Of a stretch of 64,000 nt of DNA, positions 16,622 through 25,258 are shown piece after piece. This DNA comes from Phycisphaerales bacterium PN19_bin_20. Lineage in GTDB: Bacteria; Planctomycetota; Phycisphaerae; Phycisphaerales; UBA1924. The stretch is from the NCBI GenBank assembly GCA_021173225.1, contig JAJOLK010000004.1:62001-126000 (forward strand). Direction: 5' to 3'. The translations under genes and the position numbers were made by a program. Numbering within the stretch: position 1 is the first letter of the stretch; every line of letters starts with the position of its first letter. The notes under the pieces are model-generated. The model was not told the origin of the DNA and did no database searches. It saw nothing but the letters and a program-made list of their open reading frames with translations.

Positions 16622-16981
16622 ACCGATTGTCGGACGTCTATGCGGCGATCGGGGAGTAATCGGGCCCGAATCACGTGGTTACAGTGGCAAACTGGGCCAA
16701 AGTGCCGTGGGTATCGGCCTTTGCGGAAACTTCACCTACGAGTTCCCGCGCGGATTCCTTGCCTGAGGCGCAAATGGGATGTATGTTCATGCGTCGCGTC
16801 GTTTAGGGAAGGGGTATGCCCATTCTTTGAACGATCTTAAGCCCCTTTCGGGGCCGGTGGTGGCTTTATGCCACCAGGGACCCGCTGGAAGCGTCGTCCA
16901 GCGGTGATCGTCGCGTCGTCTGCCAAAGGTGGGAGCCTTGGGTGGAGCCTCACACGGGCAAGAGTGGAAGGAGTGGTCATT
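16622..16981. other. Long, hairpin-rich leader of the sorting-tail protein gene
   Basis: No gene was seen in 360 bases. Three perfect hairpins follow each other within 63 nt: GCCCC/GGGGC (16841-16854), TGGTGGC/GCCACCA (16858-16876) and CGCTGG/CCAGCG (16883-16903). Further upstream GGCA/TGCC around 16690-16710 may form another. No known riboswitch core could be matched by eye. The Shine-Dalgarno GGAAGGAG is at 16966-16973. Confidence 0.5.
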
Positions 16982-17620
16982 ATGAAGATTGCTATGGGTC
17001 TTTTGGCGTTGGCTGCGGCCGCCGGAACGGCGAGCGCGAGCCTGTACGTTGAGCAGGAGTCTAACAACTCCTCCGGCACCGCGAACAACCTGAACGTGGT
17101 CAATGGGAACCTCCCGTTCACGCTTCCGGGCGGGTCGATCCTGGTCGACGGGTCGCTCACCGGCGGCGGTCAGAACGTCGCGGGCGACGTTGACTGGTTC
17201 CGCTTCACTATCGCCAACACGGCGAGCAACCTGGTCATGAGCATCTTCTCGCTCAACAACACCAGCGCTGACAGCGAGATTTACCTGATCGGTGCCGACG
17301 GCACGACGATCATCGCGTTCAACGATGACGGCAACCCCGGCGGCGGCTCGGGCTTCATGAGCTCGCTGATCACCGCCAACCTGTCGGCTGGCACCTACTT
17401 CCTCGTCATCACCGGCGACAACGACTCGGGCACTACCGTCGGCGTCCCCGCGCTTCCCGACGGCTTCAACGGCGGCCCGGCCCCCGTTACCGGCCAGGGC
17501 GTTGGTCACGGCGAGAACTTCGACTACAAGTTCCTGATCGGCTTCAACCTCATCCCGACCCCGGGCGCCGCGGCGCTGCTGGGCCTGGGCGCGCTGGCCT
17601 TCGGCCGTCGTCGCCGCTAA
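16982..17620 (+). CDS. Secreted protein with PPC-like domain and PEP-CTERM-type sorting tail
   Basis: This 212-residue protein has a signal peptide at 1-20 (LLALAAAAGTASA). A beta-rich body follows with Asn-rich ESNNSSGTANNL and GDVDWFRFTI, typical of pre-peptidase C-terminal-type domains. The C-terminal tail is PTPGAAALLGLGALAF followed by Gly and a run of Arg. This tail (short motif, hydrophobic helix, Arg cluster) is the Phycisphaerae version of exosortase-sorting signals, so removal and surface attachment by an exosortase are inferred; no exosortase gene is in view. ATG 16982 follows AAGGAG. The lower GC wobble and strong Shine-Dalgarno suggest high expression. Confidence 0.88.
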   Translation: MKIAMGLLALAAAAGTASASLYVEQESNNSSGTANNLNVVNGNLPFTLPGGSILVDGSLTGGGQNVAGDVDWFRFTIANTASNLVMSIFSLNNTSADSEIYLIGADGTTIIAFNDDGNPGGGSGFMSSLITANLSAGTYFLVITGDNDSGTTVGVPALPDGFNGGPAPVTGQGVGHGENFDYKFLIGFNLIPTPGAAALLGLGALAFGRRRR

Positions 17621-17784
17621 GGCGAGATGTTGGTTGACGGATGGGGCATGGGCCCCCGCTTGAGGCGTCATGGAACAGGCTGGTTTCTCGGGTCCGCGGC
17701 GTGAAGAACCTCGACCCCACACCAGACAGCCCGCTCATGGCAGTGAAGAAGCCTTAAGATCGGTATCGAGATCTAAAGGATGAG

Positions 17785-17817
17785 CGCCCCTGCGTGATAG
17801 CACGCGGGGGCGTTTTT
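17785..17817 (+). terminator. Rho-independent terminator of the sorting-tail protein gene
   Basis: A 12-bp stem (17785-17796 with 17801-17812, one G-U pair), ATAG loop and TTTTT run. It ends the unit before nuoH. The 160 bases between the gene and the terminator hold no convincing ORF beyond an 18-codon GTG frame. Confidence 0.92.
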
Positions 17818-17993
17818 CGTTTAGTTGGGAAGACGCTGGGAAGAGATTGAGGGATCAAGGTAGCGAGCGAGCGGGGGGGCAAGGTATCGAGGGGAGCAGG
17901 CGACGGCAATTGCGTGGCCGTCTCCTTGCCAATCCCGGCTGCCCATCCGCGTTCCGCTTGCCTCCGGGGGTTGAGGCTCGAACACTTCGCGCA

Positions 17994-19373
17994 ATGGACA
18001 TCCCCAAGCCGGACTTTCTGACTGCGCAGTTTTTGGTCAACACCGTGACGCTGGTGCTGGTGGTGCACATCATCCTGGGGTTCGTGGGCATCGCGCTGTA
18101 CCTTGAGCGGAAGATCTCGGCGTGGATGCAGGACCGGATCGGTCCTAACCGCGTGGGCTTCAACCTGGGTCTGCCGGCGCTGAAAGCGCTGGGCGAGCAG
18201 CCGGGGCGCGTGGGTGACAAGCAGACCAATCCGGGGCTGCGCGGCTTCTTTGGGCTTGGTCAGTCGCTGGCGGACGGGATCAAGATGTTCCTCAAGGAGG
18301 ACTTCACGCCCAAGGGTGTGGACAAGGTGATGCACTTCATCGCGCCGGGGTTGGCGGTGATCCCTGCGTTGATCGGGTTTGCGGTGATCCCTTGGGGCGG
18401 GGCGTGGTCGGTGCCGCAGTTCACGATCCCGCTTCTGAACTGGATCGTCCCGGCGCAGGACGTGATCGTGGCTGGGGCGAACATCTCGATCGGGATTGTG
18501 TACGGCCTGGCGGTGGCGTCTTTGGGTGTATACGGGCTGACACTGGGCGCGTGGGCGAGCAACAACAAGTACTCGTTCCTGGGCGGCCTGCGTGCGGCCA
18601 GCCAGATGCTGGCGTACGAGATCCCGATGGGGCTGATGCTGCTGGTGGTGCTGCTGACGGTCGGGAGCCTGCTGCCGATGGAAATCGTTCGGTACCAGAA
18701 CGCGCACGGGTGGCTGATCTTGGCGCAGCCGCTGCCGGCGCTGATCCTGTTTGTCGCGATCATGGCCGAGTGCAACCGTGCGCCGTTCGACAACGCGGAG
18801 TGCGAGAACGAGCTGGTGGGCGGGTACCACACCGAGTTCAGCAGCATGCACTTCGGGCTGTTCTTCCTGGCTGAGTACGCGCACCTGATCACCGGGTGTG
18901 CGCTGTTTAGCGTGCTGTTCCTGGGCGGCGGGCAGCTGCTGCCGTTTGTTGACTGGCCGGGGACGGCGGCGGCGAGCAGCTTTTGGATGGTGCTGGTGAG
19001 CTTCGGGATCCTGTTCGGCAAGACGTCGCTGCTGGTGTGCCTGATGATCGCGATCCGCTGGACGCTGCCGCGGTTTCGGTTCGATCAGGTCATGTACCTT
19101 GGGTGGCAGGGGCTGATCCCGCTGTCGATCGTGCTGATGCTGGTGACGACGATGATGGTGTTCTACGGGGTGACGGCGTGGTGGCAACTGCTGATCGCCA
19201 ACGCCGTTGTGACGGCGGGGCTGCTGCTGGTGCAGCCGTTCCTGCCCAAGGCGGACGTGAACCGCAGGCTGGCGCTGGCGGGCTCGCGGTTTAGCCCGCT
19301 GGAGGACGAGGGGTTTGTCGAAACGCGCCCGACGCTACCGGCGGCGCTGAGCGATCGTCCGCAGGCGTTCTGA
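17994..19373 (+). CDS. nuoH: NADH-quinone oxidoreductase subunit H
   Basis: This 459-residue membrane subunit of respiratory complex I has about eight to nine hydrophobic segments. It is recognisable from [20 protein letters not shown] near residue 38, the quinone-site stretches [15 protein letters not shown] and [20 protein letters not shown], then [20 protein letters not shown]. It links the hydrophilic arm to the proton-pumping arm. It is longer than typical NuoH (325-350 residues) through loops and a C-terminal tail. No other nuo gene is adjacent, although nuoH normally sits in a nuoA-N operon. The leader is about 175 nt after the upstream terminator. Confidence 0.95.
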   Translation: MDIPKPDFLTAQFLVNTVTLVLVVHIILGFVGIALYLERKISAWMQDRIGPNRVGFNLGLPALKALGEQPGRVGDKQTNPGLRGFFGLGQSLADGIKMFLKEDFTPKGVDKVMHFIAPGLAVIPALIGFAVIPWGGAWSVPQFTIPLLNWIVPAQDVIVAGANISIGIVYGLAVASLGVYGLTLGAWASNNKYSFLGGLRAASQMLAYEIPMGLMLLVVLLTVGSLLPMEIVRYQNAHGWLILAQPLPALILFVAIMAECNRAPFDNAECENELVGGYHTEFSSMHFGLFFLAEYAHLITGCALFSVLFLGGGQLLPFVDWPGTAAASSFWMVLVSFGILFGKTSLLVCLMIAIRWTLPRFRFDQVMYLGWQGLIPLSIVLMLVTTMMVFYGVTAWWQLLIANAVVTAGLLLVQPFLPKADVNRRLALAGSRFSPLEDEGFVETRPTLPAALSDRPQAF

Positions 19374-19387
19374 GCGGCGGTTGCGGG

Positions 19388-22300
19388 CTACTTCAGCAGG
19401 TCTTTGAGGCGGCGAAGCTCGTCGAAGGCCTGCATTGGTGAGAGCCCTTCGAGCTTGAGCTTGGCCAGTGCGCTGACGGCGGCGTGCGGCGCGGCGTGCG
19501 ACTCAAACAGCGAGGGCTGGGCGGCGATCAGGCGGTCAAGGCGTGGGCCGCGCGGGCGGCGTGCGGCGGGCTGGCCGGTCGAGGCCGGTTCGTTTAAGCC
19601 GCTGGGGCCGGGGGTGTTGGCGCTGCCGTGGCCCAAACCAGCGTGCTGAACGCTGAGGTTTTCGAGGACTTCTTTAGCCAGCTCTATGGTGCGGGCCGGG
19701 ACGCCTGCGAGGCGGGCAACCTGGATGCCAAAGGACTTCTCGGCACGCCCGGGCATGATGCGGTGCAGAAAGACGATCTGGTCGTTGAACTCACGGACGG
19801 CGACGTGCAGGTTGACGACGCGCCCGGGCAAAACCTCCGGCAGCTGCGTGAGCTCGTGATAGTGGGTGGCAAAGAGCGTGCGCGGGCCGGGGCTTGGTGC
19901 GCTGGGCAGCGAGTCTTCGATGGCTGAGGGCGCGGTTGGTTCGGTGGCGGGGTGGGAGTTTAAGCTTGGCTGGACGAAGGCTTGCGCGAGGGTTTGGGCG
20001 ATGGCCCAGGCCAGGCTCAGCCCGTCAAGGGTGCTAGTTCCGCGGCCGATCTCGTCAAGGATCACCAGCGACGCGGGCGTGGCGTGGTGCAGGATGCTGG
20101 CGGTCTCGGTCATCTCGACCATGAAGGTGGACTGCCCGGCGAAGAGCGCATCGTCGGCGCCGACGCGAGTGAAGATGCGGTCGGTCAAGCCGATGGTCGC
20201 GGCCTCGGCGGGCACGAAGCTGCCGGTGTGGGCGAGCAGGACGATCAGAGCCGTCTGGCGGATGAAGGTGCTCTTGCCGGCCATGTTGGGCCCGGTGATC
20301 AGCGCGAGAGTGGCGGTTTCGTCGGGCGTGCCGAGGGTCAGGTCGTTGGGCACAAAGTCGCGCTCGGCCCGCGTGTCAAGCACCGGGTGGCGGCCTTGGA
20401 TGATCCGCAGCAGCGGCTCGGGGACGAGTGTCGGGCGCGTCCATCGTGAGGCCGCGGCTTTGTCGGCGAAGGCGCTCAGCACGTCGAGCTCGGCGGCGAG
20501 CTCACCAAAGCGGTTGATCGGGGCGATCAGGGTGGCGGCCTGTTCACACAGCGCGTCGAAGAGGGCCTGCTCGCGCGAGACTGCGCGGGCCTGGGCGTGA
20601 GTGACCTTGTCCTCAAAGTCTTTGAGCTCGGGGGTGATGTACCGCTCGGCCCCGGTGAGGGTCTGGCGGCGCGAGAACGCCGCGGGCGCGCGGGCGGCCT
20701 GGGCCTTGGGCAGCTCGATGAAGTAGCCGAAGACTCTGTTGAAGCCGACCTTGAGGTTGGGCAGGTCGTGCTGTGCGACCAGTGCGGCCTGGTACTGGGC
20801 CATCCAGTGTGAGGCGTCGGTGGTCAGCGTGCGCTGACGATCAAGCTCGGGGTCGACCCCGTCGCGTATGAGCCCGCCCTCTCGGAGGTGGGCCGGCGCG
20901 TCGTCCTTGCACAGGCGGGCGATCTGCTCGCTCAGCGGCGCGAGCTCGGCGGCGAGCTGCGCAAGCTGGGCCTGGTGGGCCCGCAGCGCGGGGGTGCGGT
21001 CGGCACGCTCACTGAGCTGCGCGCAGCGGGCCAGCGAGCGGCCCAAAGCGACGACATCACGCGGGGTGGCGCGGCGCAGCGCGACGCGGGCGGCAATGCG
21101 GGCGACGTCTTGGATGTGGTCAAGCTCGGTTGCGAGCTCAAGGGCGAGACGGCGGTCTTGGGCCAGGGCCGCGACGCACGCCTGGCGCGCGATGATCTTG
21201 TCAAGGTCTCGCAGCGGACGGACGAGCCACGCGCGGAGCAGGCGCCGCCCCATGGGCGTGCGGCAAAGGTGACGCCCGGTGTGCGAGAGGAACGTGCCGA
21301 TGAGTGAGCCGGCGGTGCCGTCGGTCCCAGAGATCGCGCTCATGGCGCCGCCGGCGCGGATTGCGCGGTCGACCTCGAGTGCGCGGAGGCTGACGGCGTC
21401 GATGATGAGGAACTCGCCTGCGTCAGCGCGCTTGGGCGGGGCCAGGTGGGCCAGTGCCGCGCCGCTGCGCGAGTAACCCCCGCTGCCGGCGGGTGAGACG
21501 TCGCCGGCGGGGAGCTGGGTGCTGGTCAGGTAGCGGACCAGCGCGCCGCAGGGCAGGATCAGCGGGTCGCCGTCCGGCAGCCCGAAGCCGGCGAGGTTCT
21601 GGACGCGGTAGAGCTCGCAAAGACTTTGGCGGGCCTCGTGCGGGCGGAAGTGCCAGCCCGGGAGCGCGGCGGTCGAGATGCCCAGGGCGCGGGCGATTTG
21701 ATCGATACGCGGGGGCGTCTTGCCGTCGGCGGTTTCGGGGTAGAGCAGCTCTCGGACGCGGGCCCGCGCAAGCTCATCAGCGAGCTGCGCGGCGGGTACG
21801 AGCGTGACTGTCAGCGCGCCGGTCGAGAGCTCGGCAATGGCGACGGCGGCGAGCTGGGCGCTCAGCGAGGGCGCGCTGCCGCGGGTGGTGGGGGCCTCTG
21901 GCGGGAAGCAGACGGCGGCGAGGACGTTGGGCTGGTCGTCGTCGAGGAGGTTCTCATCTACGAGCGTGCCGGGGGTGATCACGCGCGTCACGGCGCGCTC
22001 GATGATGCCCTTGGCCTCACGAGGGTCTTGGATCTGATCGCAGACGGCGATGCGGAAGCCCGCGGCGATGAGCTTGCGGACGTAGACGTCGATCTGGTGA
22101 AACGGGACGCCGGCCATCGGGATCCCGCTGGTTCGCTGCGTGAGGGTCAGGCCGATGGCCTTGGCGGCGCTGACGGCGTCGTCGTCGAACATCTCGTAAA
22201 AGTCGCCCATCCGGAACAGCAGCAGGCACTCTGGGTGAAGCTTTTTGAAGCGTGCGTACTGGCGCATCGCCGGGGTGTCGCGCGGGTCCTTGCCGGGGGG

Positions 22301-22411
22301 CGGCGTGGATGGGGCGGGAGCGGTGGGGGCCGCGACGGCATGCGCGGCAACAGCCGTGGGAGCCGCGCCGGTGGCTGGGTTCTCGGGCGGGATTGATCCC
22401 TGGGGGGGCAT
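19388..22411 (-). CDS. mutS: DNA mismatch repair protein MutS
   Basis: This protein of about 1007 residues recognises mismatches and recruits MutL. The mismatch-binding domain has MGDFYEMF. The ATPase has the Walker A GPNMAGKSTFIRQ, ILDEIGRGTSTLDG and LFATHYHELTQLPEVL. Two expansions explain the extra length over the usual 850-900: an Ala/Pro/Thr-rich N-terminus of about 50 residues, and inserts in the ATPase (after LAWAIAQTLAQAF) and near the C-terminus. ATG 22411 is preceded by TAGACT at 22419-22424 with a 7-nt gap. MutL lies 41 kb away at the window end. Confidence 0.95.
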   Translation of the reverse strand: MPPQGSIPPENPATGAAPTAVAAHAVAAPTAPAPSTPPPGKDPRDTPAMRQYARFKKLHPECLLLFRMGDFYEMFDDDAVSAAKAIGLTLTQRTSGIPMAGVPFHQIDVYVRKLIAAGFRIAVCDQIQDPREAKGIIERAVTRVITPGTLVDENLLDDDQPNVLAAVCFPPEAPTTRGSAPSLSAQLAAVAIAELSTGALTVTLVPAAQLADELARARVRELLYPETADGKTPPRIDQIARALGISTAALPGWHFRPHEARQSLCELYRVQNLAGFGLPDGDPLILPCGALVRYLTSTQLPAGDVSPAGSGGYSRSGAALAHLAPPKRADAGEFLIIDAVSLRALEVDRAIRAGGAMSAISGTDGTAGSLIGTFLSHTGRHLCRTPMGRRLLRAWLVRPLRDLDKIIARQACVAALAQDRRLALELATELDHIQDVARIAARVALRRATPRDVVALGRSLARCAQLSERADRTPALRAHQAQLAQLAAELAPLSEQIARLCKDDAPAHLREGGLIRDGVDPELDRQRTLTTDASHWMAQYQAALVAQHDLPNLKVGFNRVFGYFIELPKAQAARAPAAFSRRQTLTGAERYITPELKDFEDKVTHAQARAVSREQALFDALCEQAATLIAPINRFGELAAELDVLSAFADKAAASRWTRPTLVPEPLLRIIQGRHPVLDTRAERDFVPNDLTLGTPDETATLALITGPNMAGKSTFIRQTALIVLLAHTGSFVPAEAATIGLTDRIFTRVGADDALFAGQSTFMVEMTETASILHHATPASLVILDEIGRGTSTLDGLSLAWAIAQTLAQAFVQPSLNSHPATEPTAPSAIEDSLPSAPSPGPRTLFATHYHELTQLPEVLPGRVVNLHVAVREFNDQIVFLHRIMPGRAEKSFGIQVARLAGVPARTIELAKEVLENLSVQHAGLGHGSANTPGPSGLNEPASTGQPAARRPRGPRLDRLIAAQPSLFESHAAPHAAVSALAKLKLEGLSPMQAFDELRRLKDLLK

Positions 22412-22642
22412 GGGGCCAAGTCTACGGCGAGGCCGACGAAATATGCGAGCAAAGTGCGAACAAGGGTTGCAAAGCTCGGCAGGCGTGGCAGAGTTTAAAG
22501 TCTCGGACTCGGGTTGTCTATCGCCGGGAGTGATGTTTCTGGCGCGCGTGTACCGATGCCATGATTCCGAGCCTTGTGAAGGAAAGACCCCGGCCTTGCC
22601 GCGGCCCAACCCGCCCTTGCGGAGCGGAGAGTTTGATCTGGA

Positions 22643-22897
22643 GTGTCAGACTTGGACAATGCACCCATTCCGTTCCCGAAGGATCCTGAGGCGGTATTGG
22701 CTCAGTACGGCGAGGTGTGGATGCGCACCCCAGGAGTCAAGGGCGTGGCTCTACTGCGTCGCGCAGGAGTTATCAAGTTTGTGGTGATGACCAACGACCC
22801 GCACGTCGGCGCCCTAGTGCCTGACACCATCGGCGGCTTCCCGACGAGTGTCGAGGACGTCAAACAGCCCGCGCGGGCCGCGCTTCGAAGGGCCTGA
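22643..22897 (+). CDS. Small protein resembling the N-terminal domain of Nal1-like proteases
   Basis: An 84-residue frame starts at GTG 22643. Its middle, VWMRTPGVKGVALLRR, VIKFVVMTNDPHV, LVPDTIGGFPTSVEDV, follows the pattern of the small domain that precedes the protease domain in Nal1-like trypsin-fold proteins (a 'GV.GVG...' strand, an 'IVV' strand, then 'P..I.G.P..V'). Here it is a separate gene, convergent with a gene encoding a protease-like domain 20 bp away. The assignment rests on pattern only. It might be an independent small protein. Confidence 0.5.
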   Translation: MSDLDNAPIPFPKDPEAVLAQYGEVWMRTPGVKGVALLRRAGVIKFVVMTNDPHVGALVPDTIGGFPTSVEDVKQPARAALRRA

Positions 22898-22916
22898 GTC
22901 CCGCTGCCGATGCGGA

Positions 22917-23669
22917 CTAGTGCTGATTGGAACAGACGATCTTCGCGTTGAAGTGCGTGAGCACGCGACCGATCGGTATCGCGTACCCAGTGTGCATGTT
23001 GGTCATGCTCACCAGCAGCCCGACGGCGCGGCGTGGCGAGCGGCTGGCCTCCCAGAGCACTGAGCCCGAGTCGCCCTCATCGCAGAGGAAAGGATGTTGG
23101 GGGTCGGCCTCGATAACCAGCACATCGACGCGATAGGGGTGGGGGGTCAACTCATCGATGGTCACTTTCGCGAAGCCCATAACCGTCCCTGCGCGGTCAC
23201 CGCTCTTGGCACCGAAGTAGGTGACGCGGAACTCCCCCTCACAGGCCTGCTCGAGGGAGACCAGCTCGGCGCTGACAGGCCCGAGCTTGTGCGGCTCAGG
23301 TGCCGAACGGCGCGGCCTGCGCAGGGCGATCAGGGCGGCATCCATCGACGAATGGGCGCGCGTGAAATCGATCCCGCCGATCTCGTTGACCGTCCCGAGT
23401 GCAGAGGCTCGCTGTTTCGTAGCCGAGGGGTCGCTTGACCGCGTTCGCACATCGAGCCCGGCGCTCAACGGCCGGGTGGGGCTGGCCACCATGAGCTCGC
23501 AGGAGAGCGCGTATATGTGACCATTTCGTTCAACAAGCGCACCGAGAGTTCCGAGCTTCTTTTGGCCGGAAGCACCGTCGGGCCGGGTAATGATCTGGTC
23601 TCCGGGGCGGAGCTTCGGGCGACAACCGAGCGAGCAGAGAGCGCGGAACAGGCGGTCTCGAAGCTTCAA
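22917..23669 (-). CDS. Trypsin-fold protease-like protein lacking the catalytic His
   Basis: This 250-residue protein carries GTLGALVERNGHIYALS, a central MDAALIAL (position of the Asp) and CDEGDSGSVLWE, a typical GDSGS nucleophile motif. Where active relatives have a His in LSNNHV, this one reads LSCELMV, so the triad is incomplete and enzyme activity is doubtful. Start TTG 23669 was chosen because GGAGG lies 7 nt before it; longer starts would run into tRNA-Ala. The C-terminal half repeats protease-fold features (GYAIPIGRVLTHF). See the small convergent neighbour for the likely missing N-terminal domain. Confidence 0.6.
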   Translation of the reverse strand: MKLRDRLFRALCSLGCRPKLRPGDQIITRPDGASGQKKLGTLGALVERNGHIYALSCELMVASPTRPLSAGLDVRTRSSDPSATKQRASALGTVNEIGGIDFTRAHSSMDAALIALRRPRRSAPEPHKLGPVSAELVSLEQACEGEFRVTYFGAKSGDRAGTVMGFAKVTIDELTPHPYRVDVLVIEADPQHPFLCDEGDSGSVLWEASRSPRRAVGLLVSMTNMHTGYAIPIGRVLTHFNAKIVCSNQH

Positions 23670-23747
23670 CGAGATGCCTCCACGAGCGGGGCACCCCAAA
23701 GGTGGCAGCTCAGGGTCGTGCCAATGGGCACGCCGAAAGATGCAGAA

Positions 23748-23820
23748 TGGAGCGGAGGAGGGTCGAACTCCCGACCTCGTCATTGCGAACGACGCGCTCT
23801 ACCAACTGAGCTACCGCCCC
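23748..23820 (-). tRNA. tRNA-Ala, anticodon CGC
   Basis: The 73 bases fold as a full cloverleaf on the reverse strand: acceptor GGGGCGG/CCGCTCC, D-arm GCTC/GAGC, anticodon stem CGTCG/TGACG with loop TTCGCAA, and T-arm GGGAG/CTCCT with TTCGACC. The loop gives anticodon CGC (reads GCG). The G3-U70 pair, the main alanine identity element, is present. CCA is not encoded; the following bases are TTC. Confidence 0.93.
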
Positions 23821-24064
23821 GATTGCCGCGTTTCGGCGGTTGGGAGGGGAGTATAGCCGGGGGCCGCGTGCTCGCCAAGCGAGCCGTGCCGTCTTACGGG
23901 CGCGTCCGTGTCGGGCTGGCCTATCGGGCAGGCCTGTCGGGCTGGGGAGGGCGGGGCCAGGGTCTGGCCGCGCTCCGCGTAGATCACATGCAACCGGATT
24001 GCAGGTGGGCTAGAGTTACACCGAGCGATCCACGCCAGGCAGACCACCTTACAGGCCCGTGAGC

Positions 24065-25153
24065 ATGATGACCACACCAACATACACCCGAAGGTTTGTC
24101 AGCCGCGCCGCGTGGCTGATGCTGCTCACGCTGCTGACGACGGCAAGCTCAATTACAGTCCCGCAGGCTTCGGCGGCGATCGCTCCGCCCGAGTTGGCGG
24201 TCACACCCCTTGCGGCCGTCGCGCCTTCCGCGGCACTCACGCCTCTAAACGTGGTGGTCAGCATTCCGCCGCTGCGCGGGCTGATTGAGCCGCTGCTCCC
24301 GCCGGGCAGTCGCGTTGAGGTGCTGATCCCACCGGGCGTCAGCGAGCACGGCTTTGAGATTCCGCCCGCCTTGCTGGCCGCGGTCGTCAAGGCCGACCTT
24401 GTCGTGCAAGTTGGCCTGGGCCTTGAGCCGGGGCTGGAGAAGTTTCTGCGCTCAAGCCCCGCGCCCGCGCGCGTGGTGGTGGTCTTTGCGCAGGTCATGG
24501 GACACGCTTCTGACGGCGGCGACCACGCCACGCACAGCCACGACAAGGACGGCAACTGCATCGTTTCCACTGGCAGTGACCCGCACCTGTGGCTTGACCC
24601 CATCGCGGCCAAGAGCCTGGTGCGTGAGGTAAGCTCGCGGATTATCGAGCTGCGGCCGCTGGCGGGTGTCGAGCTGCGTGACCACCCGACTCGCAAGGCC
24701 GCGCGGGCCCAGATGGCGGCGCTGGATCAGCTTGACGCGGAGTACAAGGGCGTGGTCGCGCGGGCCAGCACGCGAATGTTGGTGGTGGGGCATGATGCGT
24801 ACCGCTTGCTGGCGGCGCGGTACGGGCTTGAGACCGTGGCGATCGCGGGCCTTAGCGCGGGAGAGCCCAAGCCCGCAGACCTGGCGCGGGCGATCGCGGC
24901 GGTGCGTGACAACAAGCTCCCGGCGGTCTTTATTGAGCCGCAGATCTCGCCCCGCGCGGCCCAGCGCGTCGCGGAGGCCACGGGCGCGAAGGTTCTGACG
25001 CTTGACCCACTGGGCGCGGGCGACTACTTCGCAACTATGCGGCAGAACCTCGCGGCGATCGCCCAAGGACTCGGCGTACGCGCAGACGACGCCGGCGGAG
25101 GGAGTGGTGGCGGTGGTAGTGGTGGGGCTGGCGGGGTTCCCGAGCGGCGTTGA
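24065..25153 (+). CDS. znuA: Zinc/manganese ABC transporter substrate-binding protein
   Basis: This protein of about 362 residues is exported, with a signal peptide at residues 1-40. The mature part starts with LNVVVSIPPLRGLIEPLLP, followed by GVSEHGFEIPP with a metal-binding His. A His-rich loop comes next (GHASDGGDHATHSHDKDGN, about residue 150) and then SDPHLWLDP. The later metal ligands lie in LVVGHDAYRLLAARYGL and the DPLGAGDYFATM end. The His loop is typical of zinc-binding members. ATG 24065 is one of three close starts (GTG 24059, ATG 24068). A Gly-rich tail follows the domain. It precedes znuC and znuB. Confidence 0.93.
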   Translation: MMTTPTYTRRFVSRAAWLMLLTLLTTASSITVPQASAAIAPPELAVTPLAAVAPSAALTPLNVVVSIPPLRGLIEPLLPPGSRVEVLIPPGVSEHGFEIPPALLAAVVKADLVVQVGLGLEPGLEKFLRSSPAPARVVVVFAQVMGHASDGGDHATHSHDKDGNCIVSTGSDPHLWLDPIAAKSLVREVSSRIIELRPLAGVELRDHPTRKAARAQMAALDQLDAEYKGVVARASTRMLVVGHDAYRLLAARYGLETVAIAGLSAGEPKPADLARAIAAVRDNKLPAVFIEPQISPRAAQRVAEATGAKVLTLDPLGAGDYFATMRQNLAAIAQGLGVRADDAGGGSGGGGSGGAGGVPERR

Positions 25154-25181
25154 GGTGACGCAGGCAAAGGGGCGCAGTAAA

Positions 25182-25225
25182 AGCGCGAAGTGAGCGCGAA
25201 GTGAGGTCGAAGTGAGCGCGAAGTC
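25182..25225. repeat. 11-bp tandem repeat between znuA and znuC
   Basis: Four copies of AGCGCGAAGTG (third copy AGGTCGAAGTG, fourth ends TC) occupy the spacer. Unlike the coding repeats here, the unit is not a multiple of three and lies outside any gene. Confidence 0.85.
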
Positions 25226-25258
25226 AGGGCGCGCGGTAAGCGTGCGCAGGTCGTTACC

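Noticed and set aside
16640-16760. Possible cyclic-di-GMP riboswitch (GGCAAAC element) or sigma-54 promoter before the sorting-tail gene
   Set aside because: The second conserved GCAAAGCC block and its pairing are missing, and the GG-GC spacing is 11 rather than 10.
17694-17758. 18-codon GTG frame before the terminator at 17785
   Set aside because: No Shine-Dalgarno and no other support.
22628-22642. AGAGTTTGATCTGG resembles the conserved 5' end of 16S rRNA
   Set aside because: The match stops after about 14 bases and nothing downstream looks like rRNA; the next bases code for a small protein.
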